The notes under the pieces are model-generated. The model searched no databases. It saw only the letters and a list, made by a program, of their open reading frames with translations, and was not told the origin of the DNA. The position numbers and the translations under genes were made by a program. Positions 11,678 through 22,350 of a stretch of DNA of 64,000 bases are shown here, piece after piece. The stretch is from Arabidopsis thaliana (Eukaryota; Streptophyta; Magnoliopsida; Brassicales; Brassicaceae): the NCBI RefSeq assembly GCF_000001735.4, contig NC_003074.8:3100101-3164100 (forward strand), given 5' to 3'. Within the stretch, counting starts at the first letter, position 1. Every line of letters begins with the position of its first letter.

Positions 11678-14250
11678 ATGGGTAAGGTTGTTCTTGTTTC
11701 TCCGTCTTCTTCCTCTGAGAGCGAAATGCCATTAGTTCGCCAGACTTCTCGGCTAACCGGGAATCCGAACGACGAAGCTCAGTCTAGTCGATCGAACCGG
11801 ATCGAGATTCCGACGTTGCTTGATGAGCCAGATCGGGAAGGTTCCGGTGGACATCTCGCTGCTCCTGAAGATCCGGTGGATTTCTTATCTCAGTTCGACC
11901 CACTCATCGACCTAGAGGATGCTTATAACACGCAGCCGCAGTATACAGAGGCTGAGGTTAATGCGAGATTACTTCACGAGGATTATGTTGAATTTGACCT
12001 CGACCCAGTTGTTAGCTGGAACACCGAGATCACTGCGAAAAAGACCCTTTCAACAACCGAGTCTGTCGCGGAAGTATTCGCCCTATGTGGCTATGGAGAT
12101 CGCCCGCTCACTTGCATGATTCCCGGAGAGGAGGAGCGCCCATGGAATCCCCCTCGAGGGTATGTTTGTATGTATGAAGCCTACTTCAGACAGTGTCACC
12201 TCTGGTTTCCGATTCCGTCTCTGATCATCTCCTTTCTGAATCGCCGTCGTATGGCGTTCTCCCAGCTTACTCCGGCGGCGATCTGCAATTTTGTTGCCGC
12301 TTTGACCTTCGGCGCTGAAGAAGGTTACCTGGTAAACGTTCGTTGTTTCGAGGAAATGACGACGTTGAAAGCTGTCAGGTCGCCCGGCTATTGGGTTGTG
12401 AACAACCGCCCAAAGCATAACTTTCTTCCCGGTCCCAAAGTCAGTAACTTCAAGAACTGGGAAGAATATTACTTCTACGTCAGGGTCGACCTCGAGTCGT
12501 ATGAGCGTCCGTTCTCGGGGAGGAAAAGGACGTGGACGGAGTTTCCTGGTAGACCTTTTAAACAGATAGGGTAAAGATATGTCGATCTTGACTAGATTCT
12601 CATAGCCTTTTCTTTTGTTGCAGATCGGTACAGACCTAGTCCGGAGTTTCCCGTTGAGTTCGAAGGGGTTTTAGAGGCAATATTCCGAGCTCGGCGTCGC
12701 GCGTGGAAAGACATCACGAGGTCGCGCGTCAACAGAATAATGGGGAAGGTCCGGAAATCCTTCGTTAGCTTTGCTGCCGGGCTTTTGAATATGCCACCTC
12801 CCCCGGCTTCCATCGAAGAGACGCAGCCTTTGGACGGAGAGGCGGCTGCACTAAATCCTCCCGTTAGTGCTGGCCCTTCCGGTGTTGATCAGGTCTCTCA
12901 AGAGACGGGCAATCCGGATTCTCAAGACAAGACGTGTCTTGAAGGGGCCGAGGTCATTCCAGCTCAAGAGATCGCCGAGTGCGAGCAAAGTCAATCCGTT
13001 CAGGTTGTCGAGCCTGAAGTTCGAAATGTTACCGGCGACCGCTCCGTCGTCGTTTATGCCGCCGCGCCAGAAAGCGAAGAGGTCAACACGGGCCTAACCA
13101 TCCTTGATCAAGACAAGGGTGAGAAGGTTGCGGAGCTCGGGGCATCCAGGAGGTCCCGTGAGGAGAAAGGGAAAGGATTGGCTAGCCAATCCAAGAAGAG
13201 GTCGGCTTCTGAAGCCGGTCTAGATGAAGCTGCTGCTCCGAAGACGTTTCGCCTGTCACGAGGTGAGACTCTTAATTCTGACCAGTTTACGTTCAAGTAT
13301 TCTGGCGAGAAATTCCTTGTGAGAGATCAGGAGGCCGCCAGTCATCTTTGGCGTAACTTGATGCTCCCCGGAGCGGCGGACTTCCCTAATCCCGACGACC
13401 TGGTTCTGAAAGAGGGATATCAGAAGTTTGCCAGATCATCACTTGAGGTACGCGCAGGTTATACGTCTTCCTGTTGCCTAGTATCTTTGTATTTTGGATT
13501 TAACCATGATTCTTTTTCCAGACCGCTGCCCTGGCCAACGATCTGATTGCGACATATGATCGCAAGTTGAAGCTGAAGCTCGCCGACAGAGAGGCCTTCG
13601 ATAACCTGAAGAAGTGCGCTGACCAGGCCAAAGCCATCTATGCCAAAGACATGAAGGAAATGGCAGCATTGAGAGATGCTGCCGAGATTCATAAGGCAGA
13701 GATGAGCTCGTTGAACGACGAGGTCAAGCGGCTCAACGGTCGAGAAGCTAATCTTCAGAAAGAGATCAGCGATCTTCAAGTCGCGTTGGTTGCCGTGAAA
13801 GAGCATGGGGAGAGGGAGTGCAACAGGCTGCGGAATGACCGAGCTACTAAAGTCGCCCGTACCACAAAGAAAGCCCAAGCTCGTCTTGATAAAGTGAAGG
13901 CTGATCTCAAGGAGCAAGAGGACCTCGTCGGGCCGAAGGTGGACGCTGAGAATCAAGCTAAAGGAGCTGAGGAGATAGTGGGTATTCTGATGCAGAGAGG
14001 CGCGAAGATTGCGGCATCCGAGCTCAGCGGCCTTAAGGAGTTAACCAGAAGGGCGGCCGACGAGGTCAATGCTTTGAACGTCATCGAGCTCGGGGATGAT
14101 GACCTGAACATGTCCCCGGATCAGCTCGGTTTTTCGAGGCAAACCTCTCAAGTTGCTCCGGTGGCGGACCAGCACGGCTCAAATGTCGACCTTGTTAGCG
14201 GAAGTGATATTCGACGCGTAAGCGTTGAAGAGGCGAACCAGACGATCTGA
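11678..14250 (+). CDS. Putative plant transposon protein, gypsy-type N-terminal domain plus coiled coil
   Basis: Three exons, 11678-12570, 12634-13447 and 13522-14250, join in one frame to give 811 residues with no internal stop. The second acceptor chosen is TACAG at 12633; the CAG ten bases earlier would give a stop. Residues about 155-285 carry YFRQCHLWFPIPSLIISFL, QLTPAAICNFVAAL and NFKNWEEYYFYVRVD, the layout of the plant domain called putative gypsy type transposon (Pfam Transposase_28). The middle is acidic and low-complexity with a basic patch. The last exon is a long charged coiled coil (KLKLADREAFDNLKK onward) ending GDDDLNMSPDQLGF. No reverse transcriptase, integrase or DDE motif is present. 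The gene is more GC-rich than its surroundings. Function unknown; family call is from motif layout only. Confidence 0.65.
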
Positions 14251-14665
14251 ATAGGTCGTCTTTGTAATTTATTTTGATACATCGATCGTGGACCCAATTT
14301 TTCTGGGCGATCTCAAAACTCTTATTTAACCGTGGACCCACTTTCGGGGCGGTTTTTTAATTTTAACTTCTATTTTCGATGATTTTCCATCTTGCCTGTT
14401 TCCGAGGCAGAATAGTATTTTTTCCATGTATGAGCTTTGTCATTTTTTGGAAAAGGAAATTGAGGGAAGTCAACCCGTAATCATGTAAATTCCCATTTTC
14501 CCAGTTTTGGAGAAAATGCAAATATTAGTGTTTCTCGGAAAAGGAAAATGAGAATTTCCAGATCGCATTTGAGAAAATTTCCAATTCGATTCCTGTATTT
14601 GCCTCTATAAATACTTCTTTGTTGATCAACAATTGCTTCACCGGACTTTTCCTCCTATTTGCAAG
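14251..14665. other. Spacer between the two transposon-type genes
   Basis: The spacer starts with CGTGGACCCA-type repeats (near 14288 and 14331) and then shows several GGAAAATG-like stretches. No reading frame is convincing. It probably holds the 3' end of the first gene and the promoter of the second. Confidence 0.4.
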
Positions 14666-15509
14666 ATGGAGAGTGTTGGATCGTCTTCCTTTGTTGGCAA
14701 AAATGTTCCGACTTTCCCGAATGCTGAGGCCTGGAATAGGAAGATTGAACGTGGGATGCCGTTCTTCAATAACCTTCGAGTTCCCTGGACTCTCCTATTC
14801 CAGGCGAGCTCGAAGGAAAGACGTGAAGCCGAGGGTTTCTTGTCGTGTGTCCAGTCAAGGCATAAGGAATACCGCGAGATGTTGAGGTACTATGACGAAC
14901 GAAAGTCTGATATCGCTCGAAAAATGGCTATGCTAGAGTCGCATCCTCGCCATTGGCTCAAGAATGGTTTTCAGCTTCTGGCTCCGATGCCGGACATTCT
15001 TTTGTCGTATTGTGAGGATTGTGATCGAGATGCTGCTGCCGCCTCAAAGGAGAAGAATCCAACAATTATTGCTGATGGGGACTTCAGGACGCCTTCTCTG
15101 TTCTATCTTGGGCCTGCTGCTACTGATGCTGATACCACGGAGTGTCAGAACTTCGTTAACCAAGTAAGGATTGCTTTGGTTCGTTTTTTCGATATCAGGA
15201 TGATTTTTAAGAATTTCGTTGCTTTGATTTCTCAGGTCGGATTTCTGCATCAGGATCAATGCCGCGAGCTGCAGTACTTCCGAACCAAGAAACGAAGTGG
15301 ATTTTCGTCTCGAGGAGCTCGAAGCTCTGATTGCTAAGCTGAAGAAGAAACGAAGAAGGGTCGTCACTCGTCTGGATGAGGTCGAACAAACGATTAGGGC
15401 ACTGGAGATTCGTTCGGAGGATTGGGAGAAAGCTGGTCTGCAACTAGTGTGGCCCATGCCAGATCGCCTTCTCCAGGATAATCGCACTGTTTCTGACAGG
15501 GCGATCTGA
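14666..15509 (+). CDS. Unrecognised element-associated protein with a duplicated motif; 3' exon frame-shifted
   Basis: Exon 1 runs from MESVGSSSFVGKNVPTFP at 14666 to 15163, ending with a clean GTAAGG donor. Exon 2 begins after CTCAG at 15236. With this splice the protein stops at 15337, after about 199 residues. A different frame of the same exon stays open from 15237 to 15509 and encodes a Leu/Glu/Lys coiled coil ending in GLQLVWPMPDRLL. That matches GFQLLAPMPDILL in exon 1, so the two parts are an internal duplication and the second was probably once in frame. Either an unseen alternative splice or a small indel explains the shift. I do not recognise the family. Position and base composition suggest it belongs with the preceding gene. 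Confidence 0.5.
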
Positions 15510-16124
15510 TGTTCTATCTGGCCGATAGAAGATGATCCTTGGTGGCTTTTGGATCGTTTTTCTTTTGCTTTTTATTTCCAAATAAACGCCCTTGTAATGG
15601 CTGCCGACTTTGTTCAACTCTATTTTATTCTGGAATAAACGTCTTTGTAATAGCTCCCGATCTCGTTTGGTCGTTGATTAATACAATGCGATTTTATTAA
15701 ATTGGCTTATTTCCTGTGCGACCTCTGAGGTCGGCTTCTGATCTCTGTCTTTGGTTGTTTTAAAAAGAGATTAGAACATATATGGTGGGGGGAATTTGAA
15801 GCGGCATGCATATGTAGGAAGACGTGCACCGTTTTTTCTTTCCAAAAGCAATATGCAACGTGGCACATTCTTCGTTGGTACCAATCGGATGGATACACAT
15901 ATTGGACCTTAGTGAGGCTCGAGTGTACAGGCCCAAAATGTAGACTAATGGGCCTAAAGTGGTAGCTAGCTGTAGCTTAAACCCTAGAACCTCGGGATAA
16001 ACCCTGATTAATTTTATCTCATAGGCGCGCGAACGAACACGCTTGATCTGATTTGTACAATCCCCTTCTTTTAAGCTTTTGATGACATTGTCCCTTGTCG
16101 GATCCTACTCTCTTAACCTTTGAA
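15510..16124. other. End of element DNA and promoter of the Tim17-type gene
   Basis: Near 15565-15665 a motif of the form AATAAACGYCYTTGTAATRGCT occurs twice in tandem, in poly(A)-signal-like context after the preceding gene. From about 15900 the sequence changes to ordinary host promoter style, with AGGCCCAAAA and AAACCCTAG (telobox-like) near 15934 and 15980, typical for housekeeping mitochondrial genes. The border between element and captured host DNA therefore probably falls at about 15.9 kb. Confidence 0.45.
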
Positions 16125-17278
16125 ATGGCTGATTCGAGTGCTGCTGAACCAACAACCGGTGCTTCTTCTCCCCCCGTGGCTTCTGATGAGAACTCTACCC
16201 AGATTCAACCGATCCGGATGCCAACCATCGAGGAGATCCGAGCTCAAGAGGTTTGGAACAACTGCGCCGTTCGCGCTGTTACTAGTGGAGTCATGGGTCA
16301 GTTCAAATATCCTCTCTTTCTCGACCTATATTGCTCCATTGCTCTGATTTTCCAAAAATGCGAAAAGCTCTAGGTACTTTGATTGGTTTGAGAATAGTGA
16401 AATTGGTAAAGTCTTTAGCTTTCTAATAGTGATATGCTTCTGAGCTGGTTATTGAGTCACTTTCAGATTGCACTTAATAGTCGGATTTGGTTAGGTGAAT
16501 TGATGATGTGAAATCTCAAATCGAATCTATTTTCTATAAATACTCTAAAAGGTGTAAAGCTACTAATATAAATGCTCGCCGGTTGTAGAGTTGATATGAC
16601 AGTTAGACATGTGAAGGATATTCAATTGATTTGGTCACATTCTCTGTGAATTGTGGTGTAGGAGGAGGACTCGGGTTGATGATGGGTTTGTTCTTGGGGG
16701 CATTAGATAATCCTATTACGCATGATACTATGACGGCTAGGCAGCAGTTTGTGTTCACGGCAAAACAAATGGGGCAAAGGAGTTGGAATTCCTGTAAGAC
16801 ATTTGCAGTTATGGGTTTGGTTTTCTCTGCTGCAGAATGCATTGTCGAAAAGGTAATACCTTGTTTATTGACCAAGAAAAACAAGGAAATTCCACTACTA
16901 ACTCATGTATCATAACTTCAAAACCTTATTATCGACTTTTTTGGTTTACCTCTCTGAAAAAGGCAAGAGCTAAGCATGACACTGTAAACACCGCTATAGC
17001 TGGATGTGTTACCGGTGGTTCAATGTCCGCCCGAGGTAAGACCTATTATCTTCTGTGCATGGAATTTAAATCTTAGAGATTCATTATCAATATGCAACGG
17101 CCTAATTCCCAAACTGTAATCTCGTAGAGGTTTGATTTCTCTTACATGATACATTGTGTTCTTGAGGACTTAATGGATTGGTCTTGTTTCAGGTGGGCCA
17201 AAAGCTGCGTGTATAGGTTGCGCTGGATTTGCAACTTTCTCTGTACTCATAGAGAAGTTCTTTGATAGGCATACATAA
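16125..17278 (+). CDS. MEE67: Tim17/Tim22/Tim23 family protein (mitochondrial inner-membrane translocase)
   Basis: Four exons, 16125-16296, 16662-16852, 16963-17035 and 17193-17278, give an uninterrupted 173-residue protein. The start is MADSSAAEPTTGASS, preceded by a stop-free but unconserved stretch. The body carries GVMGGGLGLMMGLFLGALDNP, GQRSWNSCKTFAVMGLVFS, AIAGCVTGGSMSARGGPKA and CIGCAGFATFSVLIEKFF, the four-helix Gly-rich Tim17 fold of the carrier (TIM22) type with GXXXG packing motifs. It would insert polytopic proteins into the mitochondrial inner membrane. I recall two near-identical Arabidopsis copies, At3g10110 (MEE67) and At1g18320. This copy sits inside the 14-kb segment, with its own promoter, so it may be a functional recent duplicate. 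Confidence 0.85.
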
Positions 17279-17942
17279 ACCAGTGAGATATCTAACAGAC
17301 GCCATTGCTGAGATTTTTTTGCTGCTTCTTTTCTGTGATAGTGATACAGTTCATCACCTGAACCCAGGGAGATAGAAGCTAGAATTACACTTTTCAATAT
17401 AGAATAAGCAAGGCTTGTGTTGATTGCATATACTTCAATTGTTGTTATTTATCATAGATTTCATTAGACTTTGAGGGCTCCAATATTTAAGTAAGTGAAT
17501 TAGACTTGAGGGCTCCAATTTTTAAGCAAGTGTCCACAGAAATTTAGGGGGTTCCCTTTGCACAATGTTTCAATTCTCAGAGTTTGAAGTTTCACTCGTA
17601 TATTAATCTGCTTAATGTAAAAACCTTTTAACATTAAGACTGGTCTTAAGGCTAATAATCATAAACCAGACCTAAGATTGAAACAGAGCTAGGAATAGTT
17701 GGCCAAACAAATACACTGTTAAAACTGATTTGTATATGAAGAAAAAAAGAAGTGTCTTCTTAACGTGAGACAGCAGGAGAAACTTCATTACAAGGATTAC
17801 ATGTGGCGGACAAGTAAAACCACTTACCAACTCGGATTTAGGATTTGGTTCGTGGAATGCTATGATCCAAGTCACCCAGCAAATGGCTAAAACAATGTTC
17901 ACGGATCATCAAAATTGACTCCAAACTGTACAATGGCTAAAA
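17279..17942. other. Spacer between Tim17-type gene and MYB pseudogene 3' end
   Basis: Convergent 3' regions. A short imperfect repeat of the phrase TTAGACTTGAGGGCTCCAAT occurs near 17465 and 17500. No gene was seen. Confidence 0.4.
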
Positions 17943-19234
17943 CTAGCATATACGTGCTCTTTGGCTTTTCTTTTCATCTGAAGCTACCAGCGTCAATGAT
18001 GATGTTACTTCTCTTTCTGATAGGCATCTCTTGTATGGCCTGAACCCACTTGCATTTACAGGATTACAAGATCCTTGTTTTTCTAAGGAGCTTAACCGTT
18101 TCCATGAAGAACTTATCGGCTCTGCACTCTTCTCCAAGTTCTCAGATGCTTCTGTAACCGAGCCAAATGCATTAGAACCAGTACAAAACGTTTCCCATAC
18201 ACCAAGAGATAAATTAGTGTCAACTAGCATCCCTGAGTAGTGATTCTCCTGACACGTCATTTGTTTAAGATCATCATCATTGTAAGAGGATGGTTTGTGA
18301 GATTCTTCCGCGACAAGGACAATCTTCCCGAAAAGAGTAATGCTTGAAATGGGTGTTGAACCAATGTCAGAATCATCTTTGAAAGGTTGCTTGGATGTTG
18401 TGTAGTTATTCTTTTAATCAATGGAAGTTGCACCAATGGATTGGATGTCACTGGTACACGAATTAGGCGAAGAGCATCTATTGACTTGATCCTCTGAACC
18501 AAACGATGATAACACTGAGGTTGGAGACTTGGTTCCTTTCTCCATAGCTGACAAATTTGGTGGAGGAGACTGAGTATATGGAACAGGCGATTTCCGAGGA
18601 TAAGGATGTGCCGGTTTTCTCTTTGGACGAGGAGGCGGGATCACAATCGCTTTAACCGATCCTTCACTTCTACTGTCAGCTTCCTGAGCCATCTGCAATG
18701 GATAAAAAACTGTCAGGTTACAAACTAACCAAATCAGTACTACTGATGTTATGGAACATATGAACAAACAAGACCTTGGAGAAGAACTTTTGAGCATGGC
18801 TTCGTATCTGTACAGCGGTTTTTGTACCTATGTGTTCTGCAGCAAAATCAAGACTTAGGTTCTTCAGAACTACATCTAATAGCAGCTAGATTCTAAGCTC
18901 AATTTAAGCTCCAAGTCAAATAATACCTTGGATTTGACGCCACCCACGACCATAAAGCTTGATAGCTTCAAGAAACCTATCATGCTCTTCCTCACTCCAC
19001 TTCTCTCTCTGCTTAGTTACTGTGTACGGTTTCCTAACCTTGAAGAACAATACACAGAGGAGAGGTAAGATCCACTGGCAAAATCTGAAATTTGTCTCTT
19101 CTCCAAAGTTGTGACAAAACATATAGTACCTTGACAACGTTTTCAATCCAATGACTGCTGGTTTCAGGATTAATTCCTTCATTGGAATTGCAACTTCCAT
19201 TTTCTACATTGCTGCTTAGTTCCTCACTTCGATC
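17943..19234 (-). pseudogene. RVE7/EPR1-like single-MYB gene, lacks first exon and has an in-frame stop
   Basis: Homologue of the REVEILLE/EPR1 clock-related MYB transcription factors. Exons: 19234-19130, 19038-18927, 18836-18775 and 18692-17943. The MYB repeat is intact: REKWSEEEHDRFLEAIKLYG, then GWRQIQ, EHIGTKTAVQIRSHAQKFF, with the SHAQKFF signature of this subfamily, followed by the Pro/Lys stretch PPPRPKRKPAHPYP. Two defects are visible. The exon beginning DRSEELSSN follows a good acceptor, but no upstream exon with a start codon exists, because GH81-derived sequence begins about 40 bases away. The codon at 18414-18416 is TAA in the middle of the last exon; the same frame continues beyond it down to the normal-looking stop at 17943. 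This matches a partial copy of EPR1 (At1g18330 from memory). It could still make a short protein if transcribed from elsewhere. Confidence 0.8.
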
Positions 19235-19273
19235 CTGAAGTGGAAACAAGCTGATTTCGGGTTCGGTATATAT

Positions 19274-19650
19274 AATAATCATCATTACCATATTGGTTAC
19301 TTTCTCTACGCTATTGCCGTGCTCGCTAAGTTTGATCCTTTGTGGGGAGAGAGATACAGAGCTCAAGCGTACAGTCTATTGGCGGATTTCATGACGTTTG
19401 GGAGAAAAGATGATAATAATTCAAATTCTAGTTATCCGCGTTTGAGAAATTTTGATCTTTTCAAGCTACACTCATGGGCTGGAGGGTTAACGGAGTTCTG
19501 GGACGGCCGGAATCAAGAGAGCACAAGCGAGGCCGTAAACGCTTATTACTCCGCCGCTTTATTAGGGTTAGCTTACGGCGACAAACATCTGGTGGAGACG
19601 GCGTCAACGATCATGACGCTTGAGATACACGCCGCGAAGATGTGGTGGCA
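19274..19650 (+). pseudogene. Fragment of a GH81 endo-1,3-beta-glucanase
   Basis: A single exon-like piece encodes the core of a family 81 glycosyl hydrolase. It starts inside the conserved HHFHYG-type motif, here HHYHIGYFLYAIAVLAKFD. It continues with WGERYRAQAYSLLADFM, HSWAGGLTEFWDGRNQES and SEAVNAYYSAALLGLAYGD, which includes the acidic catalytic-region motif, and ends at KMWWQ followed by a GTAACT donor. The rest of the enzyme (normally over 600 residues) is missing on both sides. It joins the MYB pseudogene head to head at about 19.25 kb. I recall At1g18310 as a GH81 gene beside the Tim17 and EPR1 genes on chromosome 1, so all three fragments may come from one donor locus. Confidence 0.75.
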
Positions 19651-19935
19651 GGTAACTATTCTTGAATCTTGGTTACGGCTATCAACAAGTTAGAATTGGT
19701 AGATATGTCCCTCTCTATATGAAAAACCAAACTAAAAATTAAGACACCAAAACCAAAACATAATTTTCGTAATGAAGATATACTTTTTAAAACAATATTT
19801 AAATCAAAAGAAAATCATATTGAGCCAGTTACTGTTATTCTTTCTTGGTGGACAACTCAATCACATATGTCGCTTTCATGATCATATGTCTAATCATTCC
19901 ATAGGATTTAACTGCAGTATCATAGTTTTTACAAG
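19651..19935. other. AT-rich spacer after the GH81 fragment
   Basis: Start of the intron that followed the GH81 exon, then AT-rich DNA with no feature, leading into the inverted-repeat element at about 19.94 kb. Confidence 0.35.
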
Positions 19936-20383
19936 GGTTTATTGTAAAAGTAGGCAGTTTTTAGAAAATTATTTGAGAACTAGACAGTTTTTTTGGAAAT
20001 ATGCTGAGAGGGTACTTTTTATTGGGTTTGTCTAATAGGATTCATGTGAGATAGAAAAAGGTAGCAAAAATCCAAAAGAGGTGTCAAATACAATAGTAGC
20101 CTTGTGTTTTAAAAACACACATTCCGGCTGGGTTCGACGAAACAAATTGGATTGGGTTTTAAAACTCATTTTAGGCCCGTTAACTCCAATTCGTATTAAG
20201 TGAGCCCAAATATTTGAGCCCGATAGTTTCATTACGTTTTTTATCCAAATAACTTCTGAGCCCGTGTTTATTCTGAGATTGAGTTACTTTACTCTTCTTG
20301 GTTTTTCACGAACCCTAGCCACAGTCGGTGTACAACAAATCGAGGGTGAACGAGTTCGAGAAGAGAGACGTTTGAGAGAAACC

Positions 20384-21190
20384 CAGTACACCAAATGGGT
20401 ACACTATAATAGTACACCAAGTGAGAACACTAGAATAGTACACCACTAGTACACTAGACTAGTACACTAGACTAGTACACTAGCCAAGATAGAATATAAT
20501 AGTATACTAGAATAGTACACCAAATGGGTACACCAATTAGTAACCAAGTGAATTAAAAACAGTACACCACTTTGGTGCACTAGACTAGTCTACTATTATA
20601 CTAAAAATATTTAGGAAATGCAATGGAATTAAAAACTATACCCTAAAACTATACACTAAAAGACATTATTGAAATGTAGTGAAATTCAAAACTATACACT
20701 AAAAGACAAAGAGAGAAGACTAAACCCAAGGAAAACCATATATCATATGGAATGAAGTTTAAAACTATACCCTAAAGCCTTAGATTACTAGAATTTAGAA
20801 TTCCAAGTAAATAAATAAATTCCTAATTCAAAGTCATAACCCTAGATTATTATTATGCTTCATAACACTTGAATTGAAATATATTGTATTATAATTTGGA
20901 TTGATACTTTGACATTCTAGAAGTAGACTAGAATAGTACACCAAATGGGTACACTATTATAGTACACCAAGTGAGAACACTAGAACAGTACACCATTAGT
21001 ACACAAGACTAGTACACCAAATGCGTACACTATGATAGTACACAAAGTGAGAACACTAGAACAGTACACCACTTCGGTACACTAGACTAGTACACTAGCC
21101 AAGATAGAATACTAAAAACATTTAGGAAATGCAATGGAATTAAAAACTATACCCTAAAATCCAAGATAGATTACTAAACCCCAAGGAAAT
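20384..21190 (+). repeat. GTACACTAG-type array and larger repeated unit, left block
   Basis: Short words such as AGTACACCAAATGGGTACAC, GTGAGAACACTAGAA and GACTAGTACACTAG are repeated many times at 20384-20600 and 20930-21110. Each block is followed by a longer shared unit starting near ATTTAGGAAATGCAATGG and running through ACTAAACCCCAAGGAA. A third copy of array plus unit lies at 22205-22350. No coding potential. Confidence 0.75.
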
Positions 21191-22350
21191 GAAGAGGTCG
21201 GAGAACATGATGCGATATCGGATGAAGAGGTCGAGTGACTGGCTCTCCCGGGGATCGACGTTGTCGTTTTGCTTCCAGAGCCTGACGAGTCGGTATCGAA
21301 TGCTCCATGTAGTCCGTTTGTTGTCACTTTGGTTCGTCGCGGGTTCGTAGTTTTGAGAGATATCTTCGAGCTATCCCCCTACCTGGCGCGCCAACTGTTG
21401 ATGCACGAATCACACAAGTACGAAAATGGGATCTCTAGGGAAGGAAGAAGAATCTTTCTATTAATGACGAGCCCGCGACTTAGGCGAATTGGACGGATTA
21501 CAAAGGATGATTTCTTCAACGAGCATAAATGGAGTAAGAACGAGCCGATTGTAGATGAAAGACGAGCTTGAGGCCGGAAGACGATCTTGATGTCCGAGGA
21601 AGAATAGAGTTTATTCGTTTTATAGCTGAACCTTGTAAAAGGTTGCCTACGTACCCTTAGAAAGGGATCAAGCCACACGTAGTTCATATTAGAATAAGTG
21701 AGCTAGGCCATCGTTGGAGGTAGGTCGGCAGGTAGGTGACGAGCCGGCAGATGTGCGATGAGCTGGATGAACCGTGGTAGAGAGACGAGTTGGACAAACC
21801 GAGTTGTTTGCTGAAGGTCTAGACGAGCTGGACGACGAGATAGGTGGACTATGCAGTCAATGGACGAACTTCCGCTAGGCGAGGAGGTAGATGAGTTTCG
21901 CAGTCGAGGGATGAGCTGATAGCTAGACGAGGAGATGGTCGCTGTGATGGGAAGAGCTTGAAGACGAGCTGAGGAGCTTGAGGACGAGCTGAGGAGCTTG
22001 AAGAGCTTAAAGGCGAGTTGGAGAGATTAAAGACGAGCTGGATAGCTTGAAGACGAGCTGAGGGACTTGGTGAAGAGAACGAGTTGAGAAGCTTGACGAA
22101 GAGGAGCGAGCTAACGAGTTTCTTAAGAAGGGAGAGCTGATGAGCTTCTTGAGAAGGGCGAGCTGATTAGCTACTTGAGACGGACGAGCTGACGAGCTTC
22201 GTGAGACAAAGTGAGAACACGAGAACAGTACACCACTTCGGTACACTAGACTAGTACACTAGCCAAGATAGAATACTAAAAACATTTAGGAAATGCAATG
22301 GAATTAAAAACTATACCCTAAAATCCAAGATAGATTACTAAACCCCAAGG
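21040..22350 (+). repeat. About 150-bp direct repeat flanking a 1-kb island
   Basis: The stretch from about ACAAAGTGAGAACAC through ACCCCAAGGAAA occurs at about 21045-21192 and 22206-22352, nearly identical (one mismatch noticed, T versus G after GAACAC). It flanks about 1 kb of different, GC-richer sequence at 21193-22205. Confidence 0.7.
21193..22205. other. GC-richer island with GACGAGCTG array
   Basis: The left part includes TGGCGCGCCAACTGTTGATG at about 21384, a phrase that recurs in plant repetitive elements. The right part, about 21700-22205, is a degenerate array of GACGAGCTG and GAGGAGCTTGA words. Frames are open in places only because of the repeats; no gene is proposed. Confidence 0.5.

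Noticed and set aside
21269..22246. Open frames of 79-102 codons in the GACGAGCTG island
   Set aside because: They arise from the repeat composition, overlap on both strands and match no family.
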